Assembly: GCF_900218015.1 (NCBI RefSeq)
Contig: NZ_UFQQ01000012.1
Location: forward strand, 120,716-184,715
Direction: 5' to 3'
Length of the DNA: 64,000 nucleotides
DNA from: Rhodopseudomonas pentothenatexigens
GTDB taxonomy: Bacteria; Pseudomonadota; Alphaproteobacteria; Rhizobiales; Xanthobacteraceae
A program made the translations under genes and the position numbers. The notes beneath the pieces were generated by a model, which saw nothing but the letters and a program-made list of their open reading frames with translations, was not told the DNA's origin and ran no database searches. Shown in pieces: positions 54,182 to 63,747 of this stretch. The number at the start of each line of letters is the position of its first letter. The stretch's first letter is position 1.

Positions 54182-55714
54182 TTACAGCGGCATGTTGTCG
54201 TGCTTCTTCGCCGGGATTTCCATCTTCTTGTCGCGCAGCATCGCCAGCGCGCGGGCGATGCGGCGGCGGGTGGCGTGCGGCATGATCACGTCGTCGATAT
54301 AGCCGCGCTCGGCGGCGATGAACGGCGACAGGAAGCGGTCCTCGTATTCCTTGGTCCGCGCCGCGATCTTGTCCGGATCGTCCATGTCCTGGCGGAAGAT
54401 GATCTCGACCGCGCCCTTGGCGCCCATCACGGCGATCTGCGCCGACGGCCAGGCGTAGTTGATGTCGGCGCCGATCTCCTTCGACGCCATCACGTCGAAG
54501 GCGCCGCCATAGGCCTTGCGGGTGATCACGGTGACCAGCGGCACGGTGCACTGCGAGAACGCGAACAGCAGCTTGGCGCCGTGCTTGATCAGGCCGCCGT
54601 ACTCTTGCGCGGTGCCCGGCAGGAAGCCCGGCACGTCGACGAAGGTGACAATCGGGATGTTGAAGCTGTCGCAGAACCGCACGAACCGCGCCGCTTTGCG
54701 CGACGCGTCGCTGTCCAGCACGCCCGCCAGCACCATCGGCTGATTGGCGACGAAGCCCACCGTGCGGCCGGCGATGCGGCCGAAGCCGGTGATGATGTTC
54801 TTGGCGAAGGTGTCCTGCAGCTCGAAAAAATCGCCTTCGTCCACGACTTTGAGGATCAGCTCCTTCATGTCGTAGGGCTTGTTCGGATTGTCGGGGATCA
54901 GCGTGTCGAGCGAGAAGTCCTCGCGCTCGATATCGTCGAAGCTCGGCCATTCCGGCACGCCTTCGGAGGAGTTCGCCGGCAGGAAGTCGAGCAGCCGGCG
55001 CATCTGCAGCAGCGTCTCGACGTCGTTCTCGAACGCGCCGTCGGCGATCGACGATTTGGTGGCGTGCACCGAGGCGCCGCCGAGTTCTTCCGGGGTGACG
55101 ACTTCGTTGGTCACCGTCTTCACGACGTCGGGGCCGGTGACGAACATGTAGCTGGTGTTCTTCACCATGAAGATGAAGTCGGTCATCGCCGGCGCATAGA
55201 CGTCGCCGCCGGCGCACGGGCCCATGATGACGCTGATCTGCGGAATCACGCCGGAGGCCTGCACCACGCGGCGGAACACGTAGGAGTAACCGGCGAGCGC
55301 CGCGACGCCCTCCTGGATGCGGGCGCCGCCGGCGTCGTACAGGCCGATGATCGGGGCGCGCGCCTTCAGCGCCATGTCCTGGATCTTGGTGATCTTCGCC
55401 GCGTGGGTCTCGGACAGCGAGCCGCCGAACACGGTGAAGTCCTTGGCGAACACGAACACCTTGCGGCCGTTGACCGTGCCCCAGCCGGTGACGACGCCGT
55501 CGCCGGGGATCTTGGTCTTCTCCATCCCGAATTCGGTCGAGCGGTGCTGGACGAACATGTCCATCTCCTCGAACGAATGCTTGTCGAGCAGCAGGTCGAT
55601 CCGTTCGCGTGCGGTGAGCCGGCCGCGGGCGTGCTGCGCGTTGATGCGCTTTTCGCCGCCGCCGAGCTTGGCTGCCGTGCGCCGTTCGTCCAATGCTTCC
55701 AGGATGTGCTTCAT
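54182..55714 (-). CDS. pccB: Propionyl-CoA carboxylase, carboxyltransferase beta subunit
   Basis: A 510-residue carboxyltransferase. It starts [20 protein letters not shown], with the N-half carrying [30 protein letters not shown] and [14 protein letters not shown], the oxyanion-forming glycines. The C-half has [17 protein letters not shown] and [11 protein letters not shown]. Together with the biotinylated alpha subunit it converts propionyl-CoA to methylmalonyl-CoA. The pccA gene is about 38 kb away on the same strand. The length and the TA-rich promoter side fit a monocistronic gene ended by its own terminator. Confidence 0.96.
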   Translation of the reverse strand: MKHILEALDERRTAAKLGGGEKRINAQHARGRLTARERIDLLLDKHSFEEMDMFVQHRSTEFGMEKTKIPGDGVVTGWGTVNGRKVFVFAKDFTVFGGSLSETHAAKITKIQDMALKARAPIIGLYDAGGARIQEGVAALAGYSYVFRRVVQASGVIPQISVIMGPCAGGDVYAPAMTDFIFMVKNTSYMFVTGPDVVKTVTNEVVTPEELGGASVHATKSSIADGAFENDVETLLQMRRLLDFLPANSSEGVPEWPSFDDIEREDFSLDTLIPDNPNKPYDMKELILKVVDEGDFFELQDTFAKNIITGFGRIAGRTVGFVANQPMVLAGVLDSDASRKAARFVRFCDSFNIPIVTFVDVPGFLPGTAQEYGGLIKHGAKLLFAFSQCTVPLVTVITRKAYGGAFDVMASKEIGADINYAWPSAQIAVMGAKGAVEIIFRQDMDDPDKIAARTKEYEDRFLSPFIAAERGYIDDVIMPHATRRRIARALAMLRDKKMEIPAKKHDNMPL

Positions 55715-55989
55715 GATGAATAAGCCGGTTTTCTTTTCTTGGTTGGGCGTGCGGAGGTTTTGCCCTTTTCACCGCAACAATCAAGGCCTTCTAGCAGGGC
55801 GCCCGGCGCGAGGAAACCGCCTTGGGCCGAACTGGCCTAGCCCTTTCGGCGTGTCCGAACCCGGTTCTGCACGCTTTGCGGCCGGCAGCCGGACACCGGC
55901 GCCGAATCTGCATCGGCCGGATGCGAAACCGTGATGGCGCCTTGCCCCGAACCCTCCTATATCGCGGGGCCGCCACACGGAGCCGCCCG

Positions 55990-56451
55990 ATGGCCCCCGT
56001 CCCGCCCACCGCCGATCCGACCGCGGCCGATCCAACCATTGCCGATCCGAGCATGGCTGATCTGGCGGTGGCCAGCGGCGGCGTCCTGACTGTGCTGCGC
56101 GCCGAGGGGCTGGCGCTGTTCGTCGGCTGCTCGCTGTTCTACGTGATCTCGGAGGCGCCCTGGGAGCTGTATGCGCTGCTGTTCTTCGCGCCCGACTTGA
56201 GCTTTCTCGGCTATCTAGCCGGACCGAAGGTCGGCGCCGTGGTCTACAACGCGCTGCATTCGACCATCGGGCCGCTGCTGCTGGCAATCGCCGGGATCGT
56301 GCTGGTGGTGCCTTACGCCGGTACGGTGGCGATGATCTGGCTGGCGCATATCGGCTTCGACCGCGCGCTCGGCTTCGGCCTGAAGTACAAGACCGGCTTC
56401 CGCTTCACCCATCTCGGCGGGATCGGCCGGGCGCCGGCCGGCCAGCCCTGA
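55990..56451 (+). CDS. DUF4260 membrane protein
   Basis: A 153-residue protein from the ATG at 55990. The first 25 residues repeat the unit ADPT/ADPS (TADPTAADPTIADPSMAD). The rest has three or four hydrophobic helices and the DUF4260 pattern: LFFAPDLSFLGYLAGPKVGA, YNALHSTIGPLLLAI and the closing GFDRALGFGLKYKTGFRFTH. The family has no known role. The ADPT repeats are probably a recent slippage product outside the domain. It is convergent with the FlhB-like gene. Confidence 0.9.
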   Translation: MAPVPPTADPTAADPTIADPSMADLAVASGGVLTVLRAEGLALFVGCSLFYVISEAPWELYALLFFAPDLSFLGYLAGPKVGAVVYNALHSTIGPLLLAIAGIVLVVPYAGTVAMIWLAHIGFDRALGFGLKYKTGFRFTHLGGIGRAPAGQP

Positions 56452-56452
56452 G

Positions 56453-56728
56453 TCAGCGCACCGGACCGCGCCCCGACAGCCGCAGCACGAAGGCCAGAAC
56501 TTCGGCCACCGCCTTGTACAGCTCCTCGGGGATCTCGTCGCCGAGCTCGACGTGCGACAGCGCGCCGGCGAGCATTTCGTTCTCTTCGATCGGAATGTCG
56601 TGCTGTTTGGCGACTTCGATGATCTTGGCGCCGAGCGCGCCTTTGCCCTTGGCGACCACCCGGGGGGCGCCGGCATAATCGTAGTGCAGGGCGATCGCGA
56701 GCGGATTCTTGGTGTCTGTTGTGGTCAC
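56453..56728 (-). CDS. FlhB C-terminal-like export switch protein
   Basis: A 91-residue protein equal to the cytoplasmic domain of FlhB, from a GTG at 56728. It has [40 protein letters not shown] and [20 protein letters not shown], as in the FlhB/YscU family. The NPTH autocleavage site is absent, replaced by [10 protein letters not shown]. Such 90-residue FlhB-like proteins occur as partners of FliK and may bias the switch in flagellar export specificity. Its start overlaps the fliK stop by four bases (GTGA), so the two are coupled. Confidence 0.9.
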   Translation of the reverse strand: MTTTDTKNPLAIALHYDYAGAPRVVAKGKGALGAKIIEVAKQHDIPIEENEMLAGALSHVELGDEIPEELYKAVAEVLAFVLRLSGRGPVR

Positions 56729-58506
56729 AGCGCACGGTCCAGGAAATGGCCGGCTGCGGCCGGGCGTGGCGCGGGCGGCGTGCCGTCGCGCACCACGATG
56801 TCGCCGGGCACCAGATCGGCGCGGGCCAGCGCGCGGCCGAGGTCGGCGGCGCCGGCGCGCAATTGGGCGGTGGTGGCGGGGCGCTCCGCCCACAGCCGCA
56901 CCGTGGTCTTCTCCCCGCGCAGCGAGATCAGCGCGTGCACCGGCCCGGCGGGCTCGACATCGAGCGAGAACCGCGCCTGCCATACCGTACCGCCGGTGTC
57001 GCCGGGCTGGGCCGCCTCGTCGCGGTCGCGCGAAATCTCGAACTGCGCCACGGCGGTCCCGTGCGGGGTGGCGAGCGGGATCTCGAAGCTCCAGCGCGGC
57101 GGAGCGGCCTCGACCCGGGCCGCGGCGGCGTCGACACGGTCCGGCAGCGAGGCGACCTGCAGCAGCGTCTGCCGCGCCAGCGCGCCCTCGGTCTCGGTCA
57201 GAATCCGGCGCAAATTGGCATCCGGCGCGGCGCGCGGATCGAGATTGGCCGGCATCACCGGCTGGGCGGCCGGCAGCGCGCCGGGAAACGGCGGCGGCGG
57301 GGTGTTGGTGCGGGCGATACTGCTGTCGTCCTTGACGATCCGGGTGCCGGTCAGCGCCGGCAGCAGCGACAGCAGCACCGGATTGCTGAGCCCGGCCTTG
57401 GCCAGCACCGCGGCGGTCTGCGGATCGGCCTGCAGCGCCCGCTGCAATGCGCTCAGCGTCGCCGCGCTGCCGGCGGCGGTCTCGGCCTGCGCGGTCGCCG
57501 CGGTCGCGGTGCCGGTGAGCTGGGCGATGACGTTCTGCACCAGCGACTGCTCGGCGGTGGACGCGGCTGCGCCCGCGGCGGTCGAGCCCGCCAGCGAGGC
57601 CAGCGTCGGCGACGCGGTCAGCGGCAGCGCGGGCGTCGCGCCGTTCGCAGCGGTCGCCGCCGCCCGCCCGCTGAGCCCGAGCAGGTCGGCTTCGGCTTTC
57701 ATCTGCGCGGTGAGCGCCAGCAGCGAAGTGCCCTGCCCGTTCTGCAGCACCGGCGTGGTCACCGGGCTGCCGGCCTGCGCGGTCGCGGCCCCGAGCGCGG
57801 TGGTGAGCACCTGGCGCAGCACCAGCAGCGCCGCCTTCAGATCGGTGGCCGCGCCGGTGCTTGCCGCACCGCGCGCCAGCGCCGCTTCGAGGAAGATCCC
57901 GGAATTCTGAAACGCCTTCTGGATGTCGGCACCGGAGACGCCGCCTCCGGTCGGCAGCTGCTGCGCCAGCACCTGCGTCGCGGCCTCGCGCACCGCCGCC
58001 GGCATCCCGCCGGACTTCGCCGCCGCGTCGAGATTGGCGAACAGCGCCGACAGCCCGGTCTGCTGCGTCACCGCGGTCTGGGCTGCGGTCGCCACCGCGG
58101 CAGCCTGCTGCGGGGTCAGCGCCGGAGTTGCGGCCGGCACGATGCTCGGCGCCGCCTGCGCTGAAGTGACCACGATCGCCTGCGGCCCGAGCGTGACGCG
58201 GTCGACCGCCGGGCCGGACGCCGCCAGCGCCGCCTGCGCGGTCGTGGTGGTAACCGGCTGATTGACGATCGCCAGTCGAATCCCGGCGTCGGTCTGCGAC
58301 ACCGACACCTGCAACGTCTGCCCGGCCTGCAGCGGAACCTGGGTGGTGGCTTCGACGGTCTGGCCGCCGATCGCGATCCGAACCTGGTTGTTATCGAGGA
58401 CCGACAGCACCTTGGCCTGCAGCACCGCGCCGGGCTGCAGCAGCACGTCCGCGGTCACGCCCTGCAGCGCGACCAAAGGAAGGTTCGGATTGACCGAAAT
58501 CGCCAT
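56725..58506 (-). CDS. fliK: Flagellar hook-length control protein FliK-like
   Basis: A 593-residue Ala/Pro/Gln-rich protein starting [18 protein letters not shown]. The long central part is low in complexity (many A, T and Q), typical of the ruler section. The last 110 residues have the Flg_hook domain pattern: [18 protein letters not shown], then [15 protein letters not shown] and [13 protein letters not shown]. FliK sets hook length and switches export. It overlaps a FlhB-like partner by four bases. No other flagellar genes are adjacent. The sequence is divergent, so this is a FliK-like rather than a certain FliK. Confidence 0.8.
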   Translation of the reverse strand: MAISVNPNLPLVALQGVTADVLLQPGAVLQAKVLSVLDNNQVRIAIGGQTVEATTQVPLQAGQTLQVSVSQTDAGIRLAIVNQPVTTTTAQAALAASGPAVDRVTLGPQAIVVTSAQAAPSIVPAATPALTPQQAAAVATAAQTAVTQQTGLSALFANLDAAAKSGGMPAAVREAATQVLAQQLPTGGGVSGADIQKAFQNSGIFLEAALARGAASTGAATDLKAALLVLRQVLTTALGAATAQAGSPVTTPVLQNGQGTSLLALTAQMKAEADLLGLSGRAAATAANGATPALPLTASPTLASLAGSTAAGAAASTAEQSLVQNVIAQLTGTATAATAQAETAAGSAATLSALQRALQADPQTAAVLAKAGLSNPVLLSLLPALTGTRIVKDDSSIARTNTPPPPFPGALPAAQPVMPANLDPRAAPDANLRRILTETEGALARQTLLQVASLPDRVDAAAARVEAAPPRWSFEIPLATPHGTAVAQFEISRDRDEAAQPGDTGGTVWQARFSLDVEPAGPVHALISLRGEKTTVRLWAERPATTAQLRAGAADLGRALARADLVPGDIVVRDGTPPAPRPAAAGHFLDRAL

Positions 58507-58575
58507 CGCTGTCCTTTGCGGGCGGCTGCTGAAAGCGCGATCCGATCAGACTAAGCGAGGGTCGTAAACCCGTCG

Positions 58576-59361
58576 TTAACTTCTCCGGGAACCCAGCGCC
58601 GCAATCACCCGGGCGGCGGCCGTGAACTCCGCCTGCTTGGCGGCGCGGCGTGCGGCGACCTCTTCGTCGAGGCCCCATTGCTCGATGTTCCAATCCTCGT
58701 CGACATGCGCCGCCGCCCACACCTGATCGGCATCGAGCCGGCCATGCGCCAGCGCCAGCGCCAGCAGCGCCGAGCCGGTGATGGTGGTGACGACATGCAG
58801 CGCGCCGATCGACCACGGACCCTGCGGCAGCGCGGCGCGCGCCGCCGCGATCGCGGTGTCCGGCTGCACCGCATGGATGATGCCCTGCGCCAGGATGAAA
58901 TGCGCGCCGAACGCCTCCGCGGCCCAATACAGCACCGGATCCCAATGCTCGGCTTCGCGCGCGATCAGCTCCTCGGGGTGCTCGGCGCGATAGAACAGAA
59001 GATCCGAGGCGAAATACTTGGCGATGTCGTCGGTCACCGCTTCAATGCGGCCGGCAACGCCGTCGATCACGCTGTTGGCGAGCCGGGTCAGCGGCATCAT
59101 CGACGGATCGATGGTCTCGCCTTGCGCCTGCCATTCGGCAGCGATCGCCTCGGCGAGCACGGGGTCCGGCGCGGCCAGCGCGTTGCGCGAAGGCGTCTTC
59201 ACCGCGCGGCCGTCGAGCCGCACCGCAAAGCCACCGTCCTCCTCGGTGACGCTGGCCTGCTTGTAGAACCGCTTCGGCAGTTGCGCCCGGCTGGTACGCC
59301 GCACCGCTTCGTTGGGATCGAGCGGCGACTTGCCGGCCACCTCGTCGAACAGATCACGCAT
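58576..59361 (-). CDS. ATP12 family F1-ATPase assembly chaperone
   Basis: A 261-residue ATP12-like chaperone. The N-terminus has FYKQASVTEEDGGFAVRLDG and VKTPSRNALAAP. The conserved core follows: AIAAEWQAQGETIDPSMMPL, TRLANSVIDGV and the DLLFYRAEHP motif, with WDPVLYWAAEAFG later. In mitochondria ATP12 binds F1 alpha subunits before assembly; alphaproteobacteria carry homologues and this supports the classification of the host. It is separate from ATP synthase genes here. Confidence 0.93.
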   Translation of the reverse strand: MRDLFDEVAGKSPLDPNEAVRRTSRAQLPKRFYKQASVTEEDGGFAVRLDGRAVKTPSRNALAAPDPVLAEAIAAEWQAQGETIDPSMMPLTRLANSVIDGVAGRIEAVTDDIAKYFASDLLFYRAEHPEELIAREAEHWDPVLYWAAEAFGAHFILAQGIIHAVQPDTAIAAARAALPQGPWSIGALHVVTTITGSALLALALAHGRLDADQVWAAAHVDEDWNIEQWGLDEEVAARRAAKQAEFTAAARVIAALGSRRS

Positions 59362-59379
59362 CCTGGTTTCTCGACTAAC

Positions 59380-59748
59380 TCACTGATTGGCACAGGCGCG
59401 CGAATAGGCGGCGCGCTCGCTGGCGTTGAGCCCCATCGCCGCGCCCTCGTCGAGGCAGCGCGAGATCCGGTCGCCGAAATGACCGCGCTGCTGCAGCTGC
59501 GCCTTCGGCAGATCCGGCGCCGGCTGGATCCGCTCGTGGGTGAGCGGCGGCGGCGCGGCGAGTTGCGGTACCTTCGGCACGGTGATCACCGGCGGCGGCG
59601 CCGATGGCGGCGGCGCCATCGGCGGAATCGCCGACGGCATCGCGCCCGGCAGCACCACCTGCGCGGCGGCGGGGCCGGCGAGCGCTGCGATCAGCAGCGC
59701 ACTGGCCATCAATCCGAGTACCAGAGGCTTCAGACTTCGGTTCGTCAT
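59380..59748 (-). CDS. Secreted Pro/Ala-rich hypothetical protein
   Basis: A 122-residue exported protein. A signal peptide runs to about residue 29 (LKPLVLGLMASALLIAALAG...AAAQ). A Pro-rich segment follows (PPMAPPPSAPPPVITVPKV), then a short charged domain ending RAAYSRACANQ with a pair of cysteines. The chosen ATG at 59748 lies inside the edge of a palindromic repeat. I do not know the function. It follows the RluA gene on the same strand and precedes the ATP12 gene closely. Confidence 0.78.
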   Translation of the reverse strand: MTNRSLKPLVLGLMASALLIAALAGPAAAQVVLPGAMPSAIPPMAPPPSAPPPVITVPKVPQLAAPPPLTHERIQPAPDLPKAQLQQRGHFGDRISRCLDEGAAMGLNASERAAYSRACANQ

Positions 59749-59870
59749 GGCCGGGCTTGTCCCGGCCATCCACGCCTTGTTCGGCAGACACGCTGCAAGA
59801 CGTGGATGCCCGGGCCTTCGCCGCGCCGAAGCGGCTTCGGCCGCGCATGCGGGGCAAGCCCGGGCATGAC
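59744..59870. repeat. Intergenic palindromic repeat, family 1 (long copy)
   Basis: Arms GGCCGGGCTTGTCCCGGCC and CCCGGGC...GCCCGGGCATGAC with inner CGTGGATG and CATCCACG. It is related to the copy at 35368-35440. The ATG of the 122-residue gene lies within its left edge (GTCATGG). Confidence 0.85.
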
Positions 59871-59950
59871 GGGAGAGTGAGTGGAGAGGAAGCGTTGCCA
59901 TCTTGGCCATGTCGGCATCGCCGCGCGCCGCCGCAAGCCGGCGCACGCCC

Positions 59951-61231
59951 TCATTCTTCCGGCGCATGTTCGATCGGATCGAACCGGTCGTGCTCGAGGC
60001 CGAGCAGGTTCCAGCTCTGCAGCATGTGCGGCGGCAGCGGCGCCGAGACGTCGATCACGCCGCCGCGCGGATGAGGGATCACGATCCGGCGCGCGAGCAG
60101 ATGCAGCCGGTTCTGCAGGCCGCCGGGCAGCTGCCAGTTCTCGATGTTGAAGTACTTCGGATCGCCGACGATGGCGTGGCCGATATGCGCCATGTGGGCG
60201 CGGAGCTGATGGGTTCGCCCGGTCACCGGCTTCAGCGACACCCAGGCCAGCTTCTGCCCCGATGTCTCGACCACCGCGTAGTACGTCACCGCATGGCTGG
60301 CGCCGTCGTCGCCATGCTTGGCGACGCGCATGATCGAATCCTCCTCGCTCTCGTCCTTGGCGAGATAGGTCGAGATCCGCCCCTGCTTCGGCTTCGGCAC
60401 ACCGGCGACCAGCGCCCAATAGATCTTGCGCGCCGAGCGGTGGCGGAACGAACCGGTCAGCGCGGTGGCGGCGAACCGGGTCTTGGCCACCAGCAGACAG
60501 CCGGCGGTCTCCTTGTCGATCCGATGCACCAGCCGCGGCTTCTGGCCCTTGGCGTCGCGCAGCACTTCGAGCATCTGGTCGATGTGCCGCGTCGTGCCCG
60601 AGCCGCCCTGCACCGCGAGCCCGGCCGGCTTGTTCAGCACCAGCACGTCGGCGTCTTCGAACAGCGTCATGTCCTTCAGGGTCTGAAGGGTCTTCTGCTC
60701 GGCCTCGGACAGATGCCCCGGCAGCTTCGGCGTATCGAGCTTGAGCGGCGGAATCCGCACGCTCTGGCCTTCTTCGAGCCGGTCCTTCGAATCGGCACGC
60801 TTGCCGTTCACCCGCAGCTCGCCTTTGCGGACGATGCGCTGGATGTGGGAAAACGACAGCCCGGGATACCGCGCCTCGAGGAAGCGATCGACCCGCATGC
60901 CGTTCTCGTCCGCCGTGACGGTGACGGTCTCGACCTTGGTCGGCAGCGGCGCGTCGGGCTTGGCGGCCTTTTGCGGCTCCGTTGCCGTGGATTCGGGCCG
61001 CGAACGCGACGCCGCGCCGGACCGCTCGGCAAACCGCTCGTCCGGCCGCTCTGCCGAAGGCCGCTCACGCTTGCGCACCGGCCGCGCCGACAGCGGCCGC
61101 CCGTCCTCCCCGCGATTGCCGCGCACCGGCCCTGCCTTGGCCGCACCCGCCTTCGCCGGTCGGCTGGCGCCTTTGGGGCGATCGTCGCCGGGACCGCGTT
61201 TGGCGAGGGGTTTCTTGGTACGACGGCTCAT
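59951..61231 (-). CDS. RluA-family rRNA pseudouridine synthase
   Basis: A 426-residue pseudouridine synthase. The first 90 residues are basic and low in complexity (KRGPGDDRPKGASRPAKA), probably RNA-binding and disordered. An S4 domain follows (RVDRFLEARYPGLSFSHIQR). The catalytic domain has RLVHRIDKETAGCLL with the nucleophilic Asp, then LVAGVPKPKQGRI and TGRTHQLRAHMAHIGH. RluC-type members modify three sites in 23S rRNA. Start MSRRTKKPLAK is supported by the length. Confidence 0.94.
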   Translation of the reverse strand: MSRRTKKPLAKRGPGDDRPKGASRPAKAGAAKAGPVRGNRGEDGRPLSARPVRKRERPSAERPDERFAERSGAASRSRPESTATEPQKAAKPDAPLPTKVETVTVTADENGMRVDRFLEARYPGLSFSHIQRIVRKGELRVNGKRADSKDRLEEGQSVRIPPLKLDTPKLPGHLSEAEQKTLQTLKDMTLFEDADVLVLNKPAGLAVQGGSGTTRHIDQMLEVLRDAKGQKPRLVHRIDKETAGCLLVAKTRFAATALTGSFRHRSARKIYWALVAGVPKPKQGRISTYLAKDESEEDSIMRVAKHGDDGASHAVTYYAVVETSGQKLAWVSLKPVTGRTHQLRAHMAHIGHAIVGDPKYFNIENWQLPGGLQNRLHLLARRIVIPHPRGGVIDVSAPLPPHMLQSWNLLGLEHDRFDPIEHAPEE

Positions 61232-62034
61232 AGGATGAAAGCTCCGGGGTTGAGGCTGTGCCTAGCGCAAAAGCGCCATCGGGTCACGGCCGGAATGCGG
61301 CGCGCTCCGCGCGTGGCCTGCCCGGTCGCCCGGATGAGCGCAGCGACATCCGGGACCGCCGCGCGGCGCGGAGCCGCGGCTCGGAGCGCACAGCCCGGCG
61401 CGGCTTGCGCCGGCTGGACTGCGGACCGGAACAACCGCCTCAACGGCAGCCCCGGCCGAACATCCGCGTTCTCGCGGCGCGTTGCGCCCGAGCTTTGCGG
61501 ACGTTCCGCCCCTCGCGACGATGAGGGGCGGCGGAGCGCCGAAAGGCGCACCTTGGTGGTGGTTGCCGCAGCGTGATCACCGGATCGCCGGCAATCAGAG
61601 GCCGCGGAAACGCCTTCCGGCGCTCCACCGTGGCGTTCTGTCAGGCTTCGGACCGTTCTTCCGGGGACAGGGAGTGCGCGGGATTTCTCCGCGTTCTGCT
61701 GCCCCCGTCCAGCCACGAAAGCGGCGGCCGCTCGTAGTAGCGGCGGACGGTCGCCCTCAGCCTCCCGGAGGCGCGGGGATACGTCCTCCCCCGCCCGCAG
61801 GCGCCACACCCCGCCCCACTCCAAGACGCCTCTAGAAGCGCCCCTCGCGGACGGAACGCGAATAGGTATATGATCCTATAGGAATTTTGTCAAGAGCGAG
61901 CTCTATCTTCATTATCGCCCTCACCCATGATTTTAGGAGTATAGGGCTAGAATTTCTAAGGAAGTACCGTGCACTGATACGTGAGTCATGGCATGTCATT
62001 AATTGTTCGAATACAGAACTGTAGCTGAGCCACA
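61232..62034. other. Gene-free stretch: repeat-rich GC block then AT-rich gap
   Basis: From about 61310 to 61850 the sequence is very G+C rich and carries CCGGATGAGCG/CAGCGACATCCGG near 61329-61355, long Pro/Arg-rich frames without ribosome-binding sites and blocks such as CACCTTGGTGGTGG that look like a dispersed element. From 61860 on it turns AT rich up to the start at 62035, with TATATGATCCTATAGG at 61867 as a possible promoter core. I call no gene. Confidence 0.5.
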
Positions 62035-62781
62035 ATGATCGAAGATCTCACCGCAATTGCTGACAGGATGGACGCTTTGCTTCCCTTGTTTCGAGATGCA
62101 GGAAGCATTTCGGGCCTGATTCTGCCAACGGAGCATTCGGCGACCTTCAAGGTATTGGCTATTGAAGCGAAATCGATCATCGACGGTGAGTTGAACCACG
62201 CAAACGAATTTTCCTTGAACCTTGTTCAAGCCGTCAACGCTGGCGCTGGCGGCTTCGTCAGCGGGCCTTCGTATGCTTCGGTTCAAGAGGCATCAGGAAT
62301 CATCCGCGCCGCCGTCCGGGCTATTCAGCGTAAGCTGGCCAAGCCCTCGCCCTCACCGCCCGGCGCGAAACCCTACGTGGATCATGCCCGGATCGTAGCA
62401 CTCCAAAACATCGGAGCGGGCAACTGGGATTTTTCTCGACTTGTCGAACTCTGCAGGGAAATCAACGTAGCAGCGGCGAACCGTTGCTATATGTCCACAG
62501 CGATGCTGCTGCGCACTATCCTCAACCACGTTCCTCCTGTGCTGGGATTTGCAACGTTTACGGAAATTGCAAGCAACTATGGAGGGCCTAAGACGAACAA
62601 GTCTTTCAAAGGCAACATGCAGAGGCTAGAAACGTCCCTACGCAATATCGCTGACATGCAATTGCACTCCGCGATCCGAACGCGTGAAGACATTCCATCA
62701 GCCGTACAGGTGGATTTCGCTGCCGATCTGGACGTTCTGCTTGGCGAGGTGATCCGGGTCGCGAAACCGGCCAGCCCGTAG
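62035..62781 (+). CDS. Orphan protein of accessory type
   Basis: A 248-residue protein, MIEDLTAIADRMD onward. The middle segment is VDHARIVALQNIGAGNWDFS, RLVELCREINVAAANRC, then LLRTILNHVPPVLGF and SLRNIADMQLHSAIRTRE ending in LDVLLGEVIRVAK. I have a sense of this C-terminal pattern (DHVPP-like, then KSF, then IAD-x2-LH) from uncharacterised proteins in mobile or accessory regions, but no name. There is no signal or membrane segment. One hand-counted line gave 47% G+C, which fits transfer. Its stop codon lies in a palindromic repeat. Confidence 0.8.
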   Translation: MIEDLTAIADRMDALLPLFRDAGSISGLILPTEHSATFKVLAIEAKSIIDGELNHANEFSLNLVQAVNAGAGGFVSGPSYASVQEASGIIRAAVRAIQRKLAKPSPSPPGAKPYVDHARIVALQNIGAGNWDFSRLVELCREINVAAANRCYMSTAMLLRTILNHVPPVLGFATFTEIASNYGGPKTNKSFKGNMQRLETSLRNIADMQLHSAIRTREDIPSAVQVDFAADLDVLLGEVIRVAKPASP

Positions 62782-62870
62782 GGGCGGCTTAGCGAAGCGT
62801 AACCCGCCAACTCGTCCGCCGAAATTGTCCGCTAACTGACGGGTTACACCTTCGGATAACCCACCCTACG
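62778..62870. repeat. Intergenic palindromic repeat, family 4
   Basis: GTAGGGGCGG with TTAGCGAAGCGTAACCCGCC on one side and GGGTTACACC, TTCGGATAACCC and ACCCTAC on the other. The stop codon of the preceding gene is its first bases. Confidence 0.8.
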
Positions 62871-63038
62871 ATCTCTGCGTTGATCCGCCCACGGATCCAC
62901 TCTGCGCTATCGCACTCCGCCCCGCTTCCGCCGGGAGAACTCCCGCGGCCGCGCATGCTCACCGCTACTTCTCTTGAACAACGCCATCATCTTTCCTACT
63001 TTGATAGCATCGCTTTTATTCCTGCGGAGGACGCCATC

Positions 63039-63293
63039 ATGGTCGCCGTCACCATTCGCAACCTCTCGGAGGAGGCGCATCGGGCCCTGAAGGTTCGCGC
63101 GGCGCAGCATAATCGCAGCGCGGAAGCGGAGATGCGGGCCATTCTGGAGGCCGCGGTCCGCCCCGAGGGCCGCGTGCTGCTCGGCACCGCCTTGTCTGAG
63201 ATAAGTCGAAAGATGGGTCTCACCAACGCCGATATCGAGGCGCTCGAACAGGTCCGCGATACGCGTCCGGCGCAGCCGATGAAGTTCGAATGA
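63039..63293 (+). CDS. FitA/VapB-type antitoxin
   Basis: An 84-residue antitoxin. The first part, VAVTIRNLSEEAHRALKVRA, is a ribbon-helix-helix DNA-binding domain of the Arc/FitA type, and AQHNRSAEAEMRAILEAAV matches the FitA consensus. The C-terminal tail (MGLTNADIEALEQV) should wrap the toxin. GGAGG lies nine bases ahead of the ATG. The toxin gene starts 27 bp later. Autoregulation through the operator upstream is usual for the family. Confidence 0.93.
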   Translation: MVAVTIRNLSEEAHRALKVRAAQHNRSAEAEMRAILEAAVRPEGRVLLGTALSEISRKMGLTNADIEALEQVRDTRPAQPMKFE

Positions 63294-63320
63294 CTTGATG
63301 CTCGTGAATTGGTGCTTCGA

Positions 63321-63743
63321 ATGATCCTGCTCGACACCAATGTCGTCTCCGAAGCGATCAAACCCGAACCTCACCCGTCGGTCCGCGCCTGGCTCGACGT
63401 TCAGGCAGCCGAGACCCTGTTCCTATCCAGCATCACTGTGGCCGAACTTCTCTACGGCGTCGGCGCGATGCCTGACGGCAAGCGAAAGGACTTGCTGGCA
63501 GTTCGGATCGACAGCTTGCTGGATCAGTTCGACCGCCGCGTCCTGTCCTTCGATACACCTGCAGCGCGGCGCTATGCCGATCTCGCCGTGAAGGCACGCG
63601 CTGCCGGCAAGGGCTTTCCCACGCCCGACGGCTATGTCGCCGCGATCGCCGCCGCACACGGGTTCGCCGTGGCATCGCGCGACGCGAGCGCGTTCGACGC
63701 CGCAGGCCTGACGGTCATTGATCCTTGGACGACCGGCGACTGA
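63321..63743 (+). CDS. PIN-domain toxin, VapC/FitB type
   Basis: A 140-residue PIN-domain ribonuclease. Acidic active-site residues are D5 (LLDTNVVSEAIKP), E42 (TVAELLYGV), D103 (FPTPDGYVAA) and D121 (VASRDASAF). Start MILLDTN is typical of FitB; an in-frame TTG 12 bases upstream is possible. A tiny eight-codon frame (63298-63324) ends in TGA overlapping this ATG, which may couple translation. With the antitoxin it forms a type II toxin-antitoxin module that cuts RNA when released. Confidence 0.94.
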   Translation: MILLDTNVVSEAIKPEPHPSVRAWLDVQAAETLFLSSITVAELLYGVGAMPDGKRKDLLAVRIDSLLDQFDRRVLSFDTPAARRYADLAVKARAAGKGFPTPDGYVAAIAAAHGFAVASRDASAFDAAGLTVIDPWTTGD

Positions 63744-63747
63744 GCAA

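Noticed and set aside
61482..61835. Plus-strand frame of 117 codons (Pro/Arg rich)
   Set aside because: It lies inside the presumed dispersed element and looks like the spurious frames such elements produce.
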